DNA of 64,000 nt from Paragonimus westermani (lineage: Eukaryota > Platyhelminthes > Trematoda > Plagiorchiida > Troglotrematidae), in contig QNGE01000137.1 in NCBI GenBank assembly GCA_008508345.1, forward strand, positions 347,008 through 411,007. Direction: 5' to 3'. Positions within the stretch are counted from its first letter, which is position 1. Each line of letters opens with the position of its first letter. Below the pieces are notes generated by a model, which was given only the letters and a program-made list of their open reading frames with translations, did no database searches and was not told where the DNA came from. This document shows positions 1-13,630 of the stretch, in pieces. The position numbers were made by a program, and so were the translations under genes.

Positions 1-3000
1 AGTCACCATTCGCATTTGTTCACAACCTCCATATTCAGTCAGATAGTTCAGTTAGTCCCTTTTTATAAAGGCTGCAGACTCGGGTTTCTTTTTTGCCATA
101 ACTCGTTGGCAAGACGTTTCCGTGTTCTGACCGAGATTTAACTTTGATTTAAGTTAACATGAGGCACTTTTGTTGCTCAATTCCTCACTTAACTTGGTCT
201 CAGACAGTATCAACAAAATCTGCAAATGCTCAAACATAACCACCGTACTGCTGAGGAAGTTTGATGAAACAAGAGATTTCAGTTACAAGATGCAATAAAA
301 CCAGTGGTGCCACTGACTGGAATTTACTGGAAAGCTATTGTTTCCCCTTGAGACAACTAGGCATCTTAAGTATTACTCATAAAGAAACTAGGTGTAGTAA
401 TTCGGTCGTATTTAATATGAGACTAATAGAGACGGTGATGAACGCAGTTGCCTAAATTTGGGACAAACGTTTGTTGATGTTGCGCAGTACCCATATGTGT
501 GCCTAACATTCGTTAGCCTACTGGAGACAGGTCACTAGTCGTGGCTCAAACTCTCAGCTTGTAGTTTTACTCATGTAAGTCAGCATATCTGCTTTGTATC
601 TCTAAATAACATTTCGAAATATCCCTCACTGTTCAGTTAATCTATTTTCTTACGAAGTTATCTTACTTGATTCATCTTACCTCTAGGACTGCACACAAGT
701 GAGCAAAATGCAACCGATTCACTTAGAATGACCTTGTTTCAAAACGGATTTTCGTTGAACGACACCTCATAACTCTGCAGTAAACCTTAACAGCCGATCA
801 GATCGTTATCGATTCCGAATATCTGGTCATTTCTGTCGGATGGTGTGAACGATTAAGAGTTCCGCACTAAGTCCACGACAATCAGTCTAATGATCGTGAA
901 GTTGGGAAAAACCAACTCAATCTTTTCAGTAGATCTGACGCTTTCTCCTAAGTGCACTCGAGCATAATCAAATTATATTTCGGAACTGTCCACACCTCCT
1001 TTGAATCGCATACTCTTGCGTCTCGACGTGTGTACTATTCCACGTAACCTTTGCTGGCGAAATGTTAAGTCCTTGGTCTATCTGCCACATTTCAACCATT
1101 CGTCAGATTTTTGCTCGTTGATGATTGACAGGTCGACGAGTTTCTGATGGAACTACTGAAATACCGTATGAATGACTGAGCGGTACTTAGCGCAAGTCGT
1201 GTTACCGATCAATACCCAGCGATATCCAGCATAATTGACAAGTTAATTTACTCAGCCTAGGTAAATGAATGTCCGGCCAACGTGCCTACCAAAGTACAAT
1301 CTGTTACATGTAGTAGTGTGCCCTCTCTTTCATGATCCAAGTCAAGTAACAGATATTAAGTGTATCCAGCCGGCTTTTGTTCAGCGGAGTGTATGTTAAA
1401 GTGTTTCAATCTACATCAATCAAATTTCCAATTGATTTTCAGTAATTATTTCTATAATATCTAAAGTCAATTGAGAAATTTCTCTAAAAGTTTTGCTTTT
1501 TGGATTAGTATGCATATATGGTGTCCATTCAAAAATTGCGCCATCAAAAAATCACGAGTATTGTTTTAGTGGCAGCATAATCAAACAGATGTACGTAAAA
1601 ATATTCTCCGTTTAAATCTGGTACACGCCTTTTGGAAAGTTTCCCATCTTTAAGATTCATTACGGGATGATATTTGATTGATTCGGTACTTTGCCGATGG
1701 CTGATGTTTTTCGATCGGTTCTGGCACCCGAATGTGACCTTCTTTTTGGAGGTAAACAAAGGATGGTCGTACAAGTTGAATGACTTTCATCCAATACTTT
1801 GTTAGAAAATGTTGGTTTTGAAACAACTTTTTGTCAGGAACATCACTAGAATGCACAATCCGCAATGCAATAACATGATGCTTCTTCATGTTTTTGGCCA
1901 GAATCGTGTAGCAAATGTTCACTAATGCTGACAATGTTGCAACAAAATCGATAAGAGAAAACTACTTGAAGATCACACCAAGCACGTTTTCAAATCGTTC
2001 AGCATTCGGGAGATAGGAAGTTTGTCCAGACTTAGAATGTTCTCCTAGCCAGCAAGCTGATACTCTTGTTACTATTGGGTTCGGTTTGAACGATCTTCTC
2101 TGCCTGCCTGCTATAACGTAGGAAAATTTACCTTAAAATTCGTTCCGAAAATTATAAATTCCACCCAAACAGACTGAATATAATTTGCCTCTCACTATTC
2201 AGTTAACAACCAATTGCCGAGCACATTAACCAAAACTTCACTCCAGCCTGTCTAGTCCGATTAGTACTGAACGTTGTATGATGAACCGTTTATTTTACTA
2301 AGCGCGAGAGTACTAATGCACAGCTTTGTAGTTACACGCACGCTGGTTTCTGTTGGTTTGAAGCTTCCTAAAAGTTAGATTTTTCCTCAGCTGGGCCTAT
2401 TTTGAGCTTGATGTTCAAGTTCGACCGGTAGTTATTGTTTCGGTTGCACCACATCGATTTACCGGACCTCTATCAAGTCTGTATGATTGTTTGATGTGTG
2501 ACTACCTTGAAACAGTGTATGATTATAAAAAATCTGCTAACGAAACTCCACTATACCTTATATCTTTTCGAAAAATGAACGGATAACATTTGAGTTTGCA
2601 AACGGAGTGCTATAAACCACTGCTGAATTCCGATAGTTGTTGTTAGCCTCCGTAATTGACACTGATAAAGCTGCAAATGGATTTTGTACCTCCTTCAAAT
2701 ATATCCAGTGAGGGGATATTTTTGTCTGCGTACCTGTCTAATTAAGATAGGTCAGTTCTAAAGTATGTTTCCGCTGTTTGCGAATATATCAAGTATTGTC
2801 AGTGCAAGCATTGGACCGTCGCTACTTGTTGAGCGGACAATAGTAGCTGTTGACCTGAGCCGCGTTCAGGTTGTAAACAGAGATAGAATACTTGGTTCAG
2901 TGAAGTGGTCCCAACTGTCGCTACCCCTATACAATGGAGTCTATCAACCACACTGTCTGGCTAATTGTCTACCTCTGAAAATAGCAAGACACAGCAATAG

Positions 3001-6000
3001 ATCTGTAGTAATAGGAATGACTAGGTGTCACGCAACCATCAGAACGACAGTTCATAAACAAAGGATAGATTAGTCCGTGAAATCATTTGTATAGGGTTTA
3101 AAACATTCAGCAACAAGCTATCCACCACATTCTACAGAAAAAACGGGAAAGTTCCATGCACGAATTAGAGGGCAATGGTTGCAATACATATACTCAGGAT
3201 GCACTGCCGTGATTCCTTGATTCTTCTCACATCACACACAACCCGGCCAAGCATAAGTAATGTTCACTCTACCGAACCTGATTAGTTGTTGTTACCCGTA
3301 TGGTCGTCAGCATACAAATCCCTCAAATCGGTGAACTTTTGGCTTGGGAAGAGAACACGATATACACTTATCTACAAGTAGTCATATTTCATCATCCACA
3401 TTATTCTGCTTGCTTAACACACCCTATATATATTTTGAGTGCGACAGAGAATAGAATGCGGTAGGTGACTGGTTAGCAGTATCCGTGTATGTGACACTCA
3501 CTTCAGTCTACATATTCCTGATGAGTGAATGAGTTTCCACCTCGCTAAATAAAATTGCTTCACGTCCGAAAGGTCGTGTGCTTTTCTCTACCAGCCGATG
3601 TATACCGTTATAAGAATGCACTAACTGTGAAACAATTAGACAAATACAACAGCTCCCTTGTTGATTAAGTATCACTGGGCTAACTTATGCTTTCCAGCGG
3701 CTTGTACTCACATCAGAATGGCTCAGTTTGTCGGAAAACGTCTTAGCCTTCGAACTAGGAAATCCCACCTTATCCTCTTCATGCCGCTATCGTTAACAAT
3801 GATTTCAATTCAAACGAATCCGTTAAAACTTCATGGAATTTTGTCATCTAACAGTAAGTCTATGTAATCACGAAGGTCTAACAGAACGAATTCACTTTTC
3901 GAAGTTTCAATGTGCATCTAAAACTGTTTTGTTGTACAAGAAATGCTATATGGCCTTATCTGTACCGAGTGGCAAAAGTCACAAGTAACGCTTTGCAGCT
4001 AACAAAGTGACGCTCCGTTGAACGAAATCCAAGGAGGGAGTTCTACACTGGCGCTCTGCAAATGGTGTTCACACTCTCTCACAGTCTAAACGGCGAATGA
4101 GTGGATGAAAAGTCGTGAGATACACAATGCATCGACATGAATAATATAATCCATCTACTCATAGGGGCCATGAACCCGATCAGAACGTGCTGGCTTAAGC
4201 CACCATTCACTGCACTTGTGACGTATCTTGTAAGAAAGAAAGTTTTAAAAATGAAGTGGGTTAAAAAACAGATGAACGGAAATTTTGTGAATGTAGGCAA
4301 ACTGCTGACTGAGGTATTTTGCCATTTTAGAGAGCATTTCCAATCGACCACTTAAGTAGTCACGAAGGCTTCAACTGTAAAAGAGAAAACTACTCATAAG
4401 ACCCAAAACTTCGTTGCATAACCATCCCTTGGCTTTAGCCAACTGCTGGTGACCACACAACCCCAAACCGGTTGCGATGAACGCTTATCCGACAAATGGG
4501 GTAGGTGACCGAGTCACTGTGGATTATGTGACGCAATTATTTGCCTGAATGACAGCTTATTCCGGGAGTTCCAAGATTCGTGCTTGCCAACTAATATGTG
4601 ATTTGTACTAACATCCTACCAGATGTAGGTTAGCTTTCACGAACAACAACGGTCAAACGGTTTTTTGTTTCCGTCACAGTGAGGTCCTTTCCTAACTGTC
4701 GAGCAAAACAAAACACAGACGCTATCTGCTCCCTTTTCAGCAACAGCCAGAAGTCACTCTGATGGAGATCGGCAAAGGTGACACCTATTCTGGTTGTTCT
4801 CGTTGGTTACTGTTCACGCATGTTCGAAACCAGAGAGATGACGCTGCCCGTCATCTCATACGGTCCAAAACCCCAAGCTACTTGTTCACAGAAAAGCGTG
4901 TTTCATACGAGCCAGTCCATCCGTTCGTTTTATTCGGTGTGGTGTGTATTTTTTGCCAAAAAAGCTTAAATTGACACCAAACAGAAAAACAAAACCAATC
5001 CCATTGAATTCAACAGTATTATCTTCCAGAATGTAAATCACGGCATAAAAACAAACTATGAAACTTAGCTTTCCGCAGCATATATTGTTCTAGTGAACTG
5101 TAAATGTACGAATCGATCGGACGAATTGAACGCACCTTTGAAATCAATAAACGCGACAATTGATTGCCGGCCCAACATGCAGAGCGTCTATCGAATTTAG
5201 TGAGGTGCGCGAGTCTGGTGGAATGATCACAACCTAGAACCAGACTGCATATTTTGCCTTGGTAACGGTAATTTGGACCATCTACACTTTGTAATAAACG
5301 CCGGAACTCATGTTTCGATGTGGTTAAAGCACATTTTTCTGGAATGTTTGCGTTGCTTTTTTTATCCTGTAGCCGAATGCATGAACTGACGCAATTTATC
5401 GCGTGCTGTTTGGATTACACTTATCCGTAGACACTAACAAATTGACCCAGTCATGTCTCATTTTCAACACCAAAGTAGGAGCATTCGTGAACTGAGATTT
5501 TTTAATTAAAAATAGCTCCCAGACACTTTTTTACATGATCTTGATCAGCATACATGCAATTTGACCTCATTTTGTAACAATGAATGAGAGTGTCATTGAG
5601 GATTTTATAATGCCAAAGTGAATATATTGACAATTCCGTGTGGGGAGTCATACACATAAACAGAAAAAGCTGAACTTCTTTAAAATCTGTAGTTCGGTCA
5701 CAGTGTTTACAGAAACAGAACTTGAACTAAGATTGAGATTACAATATATTCGCGGTAGAATTTGTACCGCAATTTAAGCATTCTGGAAAAGCGGAAGAGT
5801 ACCCAAGTCCATGTGTGTGTGTGCAAACTCGGGTTATCCGAATGTGCCATGATAAACTAGGTTTTGTTGTTGAATTATATTAACCTCTCAGTACGGACTG
5901 ACCAAACATGGTTTGAACAGCAAAACATTATACTTTCAAAACATTTAGTTTCGCTTCTTGGTAAACAGCCGAACATAGTGTGATGCGTGAATCCCAAAAC

Positions 6001-7339
6001 CGTCTGTTATTCATCGATGTAGTCCATCAACGGTTTTCTGCTTGTTGCAAGATAGCCGTAAATTTGGACACCTCTTGAAAGCTTGTTTGGTTCATTGTTT
6101 GTTTCTGGAAGCAAACTAACCAACTGTCTGTCGGTTATGCACAACCGCACACTAGACTGCTCTGGCATTTGAATCAACCAGATAATGCTGTTGATGTTGA
6201 TAGGTGGATAGGTAAGTTTTCCTATTGCCTTTGGCGAAACCGAATCCAAATGTGTGTGGCATACACACTGTTGTCTTAAAGATTAATCTCAACGTGCATG
6301 CTGTGAGCGAACGTACGTCGGGATGGTTAAACCGATCCACATGTTTGGCAGACAGTATAAGCGCTGGAAGGCAAAAGGTCACCGTGTGTGCGCATCCGCA
6401 ATGTTCCTATTCTATAGAGAAAATCTTCATTTGTACTCACAATTGTGTAACCCTCAGTTCTCTCAAAGTTATTAACAACTTAAGTGCGTCTGGATGGAAC
6501 TTGGGAGTAAAATAATTGAAGACGTGATAAATCTGTTGATCACAATATTTTGAGTGAATACATGAAAAGTTATTCATCGTTTCTAGTTGGTGAAATATGC
6601 AACACATTCAATTGTTTGTACTAATACGTCTATCTATAGAGCCTCGAAGTGTATGATTTGTATTGGCAGGTATCAACTAGTTGCAAGTCGAGACACACCT
6701 CCCCGCTGATTACCAATTGCCAGGTTTACAGTTAAACCAGGATGCATCCGAGTCTTCGTAATTCCTCCAAATTGGATTAGCAAGGCTTTGACCCGATTAT
6801 TTATCGATGGCTTGCACCGTTTACTTCGCGCTTGGATGATCTCAGATTCACTCACTTTCGTATAGGCTGCTTCTGCTCTTTCGAATGTCAGCATTTTCGA
6901 TGCCTGCGGTACTATTAAGCGTAAAGATTTGTTCAGTGTATATATTAGTTGAACTAACCTTGAGCTTTCAGGCCATCTTTTACAGCCAATTCACGACCGC
7001 CACATGAAAGACTGTTTACTCACTTGGTCACCTGCTTCCCACCAGCTTTATCCTCAAATCCTCTCGAAAATGACGCAGTGCAGCCAATGTACAGATATTT
7101 GCAACCTCAACCAGGTCTTCCCAGTTAGTCACTCCACTTGTTTTGAAGTTGAATATATGCATTTATATATTATAATAGTCAGATAGCACTTACGAATGAT
7201 CGCGGATTTCTCACTCAGATAAGCTTCGAACCATTCCACTTCACCTAAGGCGTTAAACTCAGAATATGATCCTATCATAACCCATCGGTATCACATAGTC
7301 TTGTCTCTAACAGATGCCAAGCTTTGTTGTCACTATATG
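1..7339. other. Gene-free stretch
   Basis: I see no coding sequence here that resembles a known family. Open frames are short (102 codons or fewer) and overlap on both strands, as expected by chance. Nothing looks like an RNA gene. The only item I noted is a weak hammerhead-like pairing at 3518-3571, described under findings. The stretch is probably intergenic or deep intronic. Confidence 0.6.
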
Positions 7340-7557
7340 TTTTCAAGTTGACCATCACTCACATTTTTTCGCAGCCTTCGCATTTAGATGGACTTTCCAG
7401 CCGGCACTACTGACGAGCTCTAATGAGAGCGAAACTCGAGTCTAGTGGTTCTTTTCGAAAGAGGTTGGCTGGAAAGTCTATCTGAATGCGAAGGCTGCGA
7501 TCAAATGTGAGTGATGGTCAACTTGAAAATAAACCAAATCCCCGACTAATCATCAGT
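7340..7557. repeat. MITE-like element with about 63-bp terminal inverted repeats, copy 1
   Basis: The left end (7340-7402) and the right end (about 7467-7529) are inverted copies of each other, beginning TTTTCAAGTTGACCATCACT and ending with its complement. Together they form a 190-bp foldback unit around a core of about 65 bp. No transposase is encoded. The 28 bp right of the unit (7530-7557) are also shared, inverted, with the copy at 13433, so either the repeat is longer than the inverted repeats or both copies sit in the same older repeat. The internal core contains a GAGCTC flanked by tracts that recur in the diverged copies at 12388 and 28813. Confidence 0.85.
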
Positions 7558-10500
7558 CACTATATGTGACAAAAGACTATTGACCACTACGAACGGTCCA
7601 ACGTTATTCACTAGTTGATGTGTAAAATGCTTGAGACGCTCGGTGAAGTGTGACAAATTAGGTCACGCGTATCCCACATTAAGTCAAACTGCCTAAACTA
7701 AAACATCAACTGTTACTATAGGTGAGCTCAAACTTTCGACCATACGATTGGTAATCAAGCCTGTTTATAGATGAGTTAACACTAATTTTTACTTGCAGTT
7801 GGGCACTATTCGTCAGTTACGAAAGCAGTTGCCATGCAGCCGACAGTAGCTTCTTACCCAATAGGTTTTACGTGTTACATCCTTGTACTCAATTTGTAAT
7901 AGGAAGGAAGGTTAGCTACTATGCAGCATATTTCGAAAAAACGCAACTGTAGGTTTCGATAGATTTTACTATACAATAATTTGATTCATATCCACTTCAA
8001 CATCTCTTGGGCTGAAACGAGTTACTGTCAACTACGAGGCGATTTTTTTGATAAACCCATACCTTCGGTTACTGGTAAACCTCTCCCTGTAACTTAACGC
8101 TAACATGCTCATCAGAAACAAAAGCATCCTCAGGGAGGAACGTGCTTGTTAATTTGAATGTGTAAGGCCAAGTGGGCGAATGCTTTTCTTGAAAAATTTT
8201 TACAGTTGATAGTGAATCCGTTTGTTTCGAACTCCATAGTAAATATAACAGACGACAAAAATATGGTTTTGCTTCTTTCTACAAACAACATCCACCAAAA
8301 GATTGCCTTCTAGGAAACGTAATGAATTTGTCTGGCAGTTAACTTTTACCCATGATGTATTTGACCAACTAAGTCAGTGCCTGTGGTATACACTGTCAGG
8401 TCGACGTAGAACAGTTCGAACATTGAATCACCTGTAGACTACAGCAAGAAAGGCACCAACAAGAATCAGAGTGGACTAGCATATCACAAGCCGACAATCT
8501 GCAAATACTTACATGAGAAGTAGCACCATGTGTACGAGTCAAACGCCGGTAACTCGAGTGATGCGCTGATTTGAGTAGACCAGCATGAACGTCCTTATGG
8601 ATAGCCTTTCAAGAATGGTCTTTACTGTTTGCATTCGTGAATTTTGCATCCAGGGTGATATTGGAAATTTTAAAAATGCGTCCGAGTTAACGTGAAACGA
8701 GTACCAAGTCTGTGACATTATCCTCTTCCGTCTGCTCTGTGCGCGCCTGTGCGCCACCAACGTCTGTCCTAAGTGGACATCCGTTATTACCTCTCCAATA
8801 TCTACGGGGAAACTAAACTGAGGTTCGACGTGCTGGGTGTGGAACCGAATGAGTCAGACTGCCCAAAACAAATTCAGCTCATAACATCTAAACTCCAGCC
8901 AGAAAGACTTCTGGAAAACGAATGGTTGAACTCTAAGAATTAACACAGCAAAGCTGATTATGGCCATTCCAGCTAATACTCCACCGAAGGAAAATGCTGA
9001 AACCTACCGTTTAATCGAATATCCAAGACTCAAAACGCCTCTAAACAAACGTTCTACGGCAACCATCAAGGGCGCCATAAAAATACGAAACGCATCACTC
9101 TGCTGTACCCGTTGCGTGAGCATTCTGGAGTGATTCTCAACAAAGTTTAGATCAAGATTTCACTGACAGTGGGGTATACAATTTTCGTCACTAAGTTGCC
9201 AGGTTTTGCAACTGAGGACGCGTGCTTTCAAGCAATTTACTACAATGATCTCACGTTACTCTGTGTATTCAGTAAGGTGTTTCGACGAAAATCGACCAAG
9301 GTATACTAGTTTTAAAGTTCCCACCTTCTTAGTATCCAAGACAGTAAACGTGTTATCTAACTGATCACTGGAATTGCCTTGAGAATCGTCCATAACTCCC
9401 CAAATGTCCAACCCATCTAGTCAAAAAAACAGTCCACCATTACTCGTAAGTATATGTTAATCCGTATTAAATTCCGTTGTTCATCACTTGTTGACTCATA
9501 TTCCTGCAGAAATTTCTGTCGGTGGTTGGTCTCAGATGGCGTCTAAAGTGTGTGTAGCTGTAGGAAATAAGCATCTCATTTTTTCATGATCCAGCGTTCC
9601 CATCTACAAGAAAAACTTTTGGTGACTAAAAAAGCGTTTGCAATAAAGACATCTACCTAGACAGTCACTGAACAACGAGTGCACGCAGTTAATCACAATG
9701 AACCCGTAGTTGTGCAAAACTTTTTAGAAAAACGCATGACTTGTAACCACATCGTTAGAGTTTAACTTTACATCAGAGACATCAACGTTGCGTGAGATAC
9801 ACCTCTGTTGTTCCGACAACGAGCAGCGAGTCAATAGTTCACTCGGTAATTATTGTCCGCGATGTGTACGATATAAGGAATAAGCGTAGTTAAAGGCAAA
9901 TTTGCTCAGCTAAAATTAGAATAAAGCTGGCACAGGAGATTTTGGGCAACACGTTTAATAAAAGCCACAGTAATAGCAGTTGGACTTCAGTTGTGGAGCA
10001 TTGATTAACATACTGTTTATGGTTACCCGTGTATCAGGTCATTCCACATATGGCCGAGTATTAAGGGTGTTTTGTAGACAGTGGATTGAAGGAAAGTATT
10101 AAACAAGATTAAGGAGATGCAGCGTTACTGGTTCGGACAAATGAACTCTGTAGTGATACGATTTGAGCGAAAAGTTGGTATTGCACATTGTAAGCACGTT
10201 TACAGTTAACAAGCATATTGTGGATCACGTTCAGTTTAATCGATTAATGTGGACTGGTCTTTATAGATAGAACATTCTGCACGCAATCATGGATATTTAC
10301 GCCTTCGCTACATTTTGTACCACATTAGGTTTAGTGTCCACCGGACATCGGAGGTTCCAGAAAGACAATCGGCCAACCAATCTACCGAGATTCCCAAAAT
10401 TTCGCATGCGGGATTTAGTTATTGTATACTGAGTTGGCCCGTAGTTAATGCAAATGGGAACGCAAGTGACGATTTCTGGAATTTGTTGGTTAGACTTTAT

Positions 10501-12387
10501 GTTGTAACCCTTGACTCGATACGCTGGTTCGTCCAAGGTATAATAAGACGATTGATAGGAAATCGGGTTCTCTTCTCTGATACAACTATCAAGGCAAATC
10601 TTGGTCCCGAAAATGCGCAACGTTCCCCGCTAATTGCGCCCAAGACGAGCCAAAAGACGGGTGCAAAAAAGTAACTTTGTTCTCCTCCGAAAACGTGTAC
10701 AACAAGGAGAAAATCGCATGGTATTTATAAGGTCATAGTGAACTACCAACATTCTTGAACCAGAAAACCGAAGGACAGACGTCGAAAAGTAGTTGAGGTC
10801 ATTAGGCTACCAATGAACATAGCGGAATAGGGGCCAAACGGGTAAAAATGTAATGAAGGTCACCTCTCGAATGTTCATGACATTTCCGCCTATTGTGATT
10901 GGGTAGGGTCATTTTCTCGAGGAAGGAGGCAGTTTTGGACGAAAAAACGGGTTCCTCTTACACTTTAAGATAAGAAATGGTGAGCGCTAACGAGGATGTC
11001 AAGATTTGTCTTTCCAAATCGCACCTGCGAACCTCGACAGATAGCATTTATGAGAAGTGCATGAATTTTCCAACTAGAAAGGAGACTACGTTCAGTTTTA
11101 CAGCACTGATCAACATGTTCCACTGGATTGTTTGGGCAATCATGTACCATGATAAATTTGCTACAGTTACTGATAAATACCATCTGCCTTAACCTATGCA
11201 TTTTGTATTTGTGTACAGGTGTAGAATTTGACAGTTTAGTTGCATAAATGGGTAAAGTTTTCAGTGCTCAGATTTATATATCCACGAAACAGGAGGGTTT
11301 TAAATTGGGAGGAAGTTAGCCAGATGGTCGGGTGTCTGTAACCATCGTTCACTACAACAATGGTATTTTGAACAACAATATATGTAAAAAATATGAAACA
11401 AGAATTATCTGCACTAAAAATTCGGCAAAAAGCCGACTCAAACAAATTGCTTATAACTTCCGATCAGATGGAACAATGAAACATGTTGTGACTATAGTCA
11501 CTGTTCTGCATCAGACAGGCTTGTTAGCCTGTGTCGTGAGTGAGTGCATATCTGATAGACGAATGCTACCACCTTCTTCAGTGAAATATCTTTCGTCTTT
11601 GTACTTTCTGACAATTTCTTGCTTTTTCGCGTGCGCTAATGTTTTCTGTCAATAGCATCCGGAATGGCAGCCAATCAAGTGATATGCAGTACACTTAGCC
11701 TCGTCAGTGCAGCTTGAAATGAAGATTGGTTACATGGCTTAGTGACATTTCGGTTTAGTTTGGTGTTTTGTTTGTTGACATCAAACATTTAAGCGTAATA
11801 CCGTATTCTAGGACTTTCGGCTGCTCAAGTAACTACCAAGAATCATTTTGTACCTGTGAAACTTGTCATTTTCTAATTGTGTTGGCCCGTAGCCATTATG
11901 TTTTAAATCGTGGTTCTCGTTATTAGGCATTTAGTGAGCAAGTTTAACCAGTGCATGATCAATCGGTGAAAATCCCGCCAGTGATCCGTAATTCACCGTC
12001 CTCCTGACACAAACAACCCTGTTGTTCTGAGTGAACTAGTGTACAGTTAGTCGTTGCCACGCGTGTGAAGGGCCACACAGGCTTGTTGGTTTCATGAACA
12101 TATCTGTGTGGGTGCCCGCGACTTATGCGTTGTATACGTGTTTCGATCAGCCAATCCGAGCAGAACAGGAAGACCAACATATATATACTCTAAATACATA
12201 TAGCTCCGTTGGATGGCCAACGTTGGTTACGAACGACTAAATTTGATTTTATTGACGGGCGGGACAAAGATCGTCAACCACGGATAAGAAATGTTAACCA
12301 CTGACCGCAAGAACGATGGTTGCTGGATATAACACCACCGACGAATAGTTTTGGATTTGGTTAATTTCGAAGCAATGAGCAATCAGA
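7558..12387. other. Gene-free stretch
   Basis: I recognise no gene or RNA. Two opposite-strand open frames of 107 and 119 codons overlap at 10297-10674. They show no domain, and frames of that length are expected by chance in 64 kb of this composition. Confidence 0.55.
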
Positions 12388-12480
12388 CCTGGTCGCAGTC
12401 TTTGCATTCAGATCGAATTTCCAGCTAACCCCATTTGAAACAAGTAGCAGGCAGGAGTATCTCGGTTGTTAAAGCTCGTC
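12388..12480 (-). repeat. Diverged fragment of the 7340/13433 MITE-like family
   Basis: The segment from TCGCAGTCTTTGCATTCAGA to the GAGCTCGTCAG-like block matches the right half of the 7340 element with many substitutions. Only one inverted repeat and part of the core remain. It is an older copy of the same family. Confidence 0.55.
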
Positions 12481-13432
12481 AGGCAAAGATGTTCACTACT
12501 GATATGTAGCAGGTGCTTAACACAATTCTAATATTCCTTTCCAAAATAGGTTATGAAGATATCAAACAGATTTAGTTGCGGACCAAATCCTCTTACTAAA
12601 CCTTTCAACTGGGTATTCTCTCCAAGACTTCTCCCATAGACTATTTTACTCCCATTATTGTTGGTCATACGAACTAACTGCAGTTTTTTACGAGGCTGGA
12701 AAATCAATTTGTTTTTGTTGGAGACAAATCTTTCACCACTGGCTGAAAAGCTGGTCTCTATTCTATTAGGTATGAGAAAAAGATCAAACCGACCACGAGT
12801 CGGCCAATATCTGTTCCATTTGACGGCTAACCAGTACTATTTCTAACAATATTTATCACAAGTTGTTTGTTTCCGAATGCCTAGAACAGATAGGTAAAGC
12901 TACTAGAACAAGCCGACCGATTGGTATGACGATACTCCACACTTGAAGTTGATAGTTTCTACGTAACGGAAAACTTGCATTAAGTAAGCTATGAATCTGT
13001 TGAACAAAGCAGCATTGACTTCTAGCTGGTGGAGGTGGGCTGCGAAAAGTTACATCTTAAGGCTCATTTACTCACATATTCCGTCCCTCGAGCTAATCGC
13101 GAGCACTCACCTTGGTTGCCTCAAGAAGTTTAATTGTGGATCTCCGGTAATCTGTCCGAACAAAAGCTCCCTGTGCGAGTTCTACATCTGTGAGTGGACA
13201 ACCGTTTGTACGCATTACTGGAGGAGTTTTATTGTAAGTTAGGTAAACACTAAAAATCTGAAAAGGCAAAGCTTTAGGCTTTTCAAAATTTGAACGCAGG
13301 AGGACACATACCGTTTCCAATTTTTCATACACAGATTCATGTGGAATCTGCCTTTGAACAAGATCTTACATGCTGCTTCATCGGTCTCTGTATCACACCG
13401 GCATATGCTTCAAGTGAACGTAAGTAAGGATT
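12481..13432. other. Gene-free spacer between two MITE-family copies
   Basis: I see nothing recognisable in this spacer. Open frames of 62-83 codons on either strand show no domain. Confidence 0.5.
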
Positions 13433-13630
13433 ACTGATGAGTAGTCGGGGATTTGGTTTATTTTCAGGTTGACCATCACTCACATTCAGATAGACTTTCC
13501 AGTCAACCTCTTTCGAAAAGAAGCACTAGACTCGAGTTTCGCTCTCATTAGAGCTCGTCAGTAGTGCCGGCTGGAAAGTTCATCTAAATGCAAGGGCTGC
13601 AAACAAATGTGAGTGATGGTCAACTTGAAA
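13433..13630. repeat. MITE-like element, copy 2, inverted relative to copy 1
   Basis: This is the reverse complement of the 7340-7557 repeat, including the 28-bp flank (13433-13460, TAGTCGGGGATTTGG core). Its left inverted repeat lacks about 15-20 bp that are present in copy 1, so it looks like an internal deletion derivative. Both ends keep the TTTTCAAG/GGTTGACCATCACTCACAT motif. No coding capacity. Confidence 0.85.

Noticed and set aside
10297..10674. Overlapping 107- and 119-codon frames on opposite strands
   Set aside because: Both are open because the local sequence lacks stops on both strands. Neither resembles a protein family.
13434..13460. CTGATGAG motif, hammerhead-like
   Set aside because: It belongs to the flank shared by the MITE-like copies, and no GAAA or closing stem is present.
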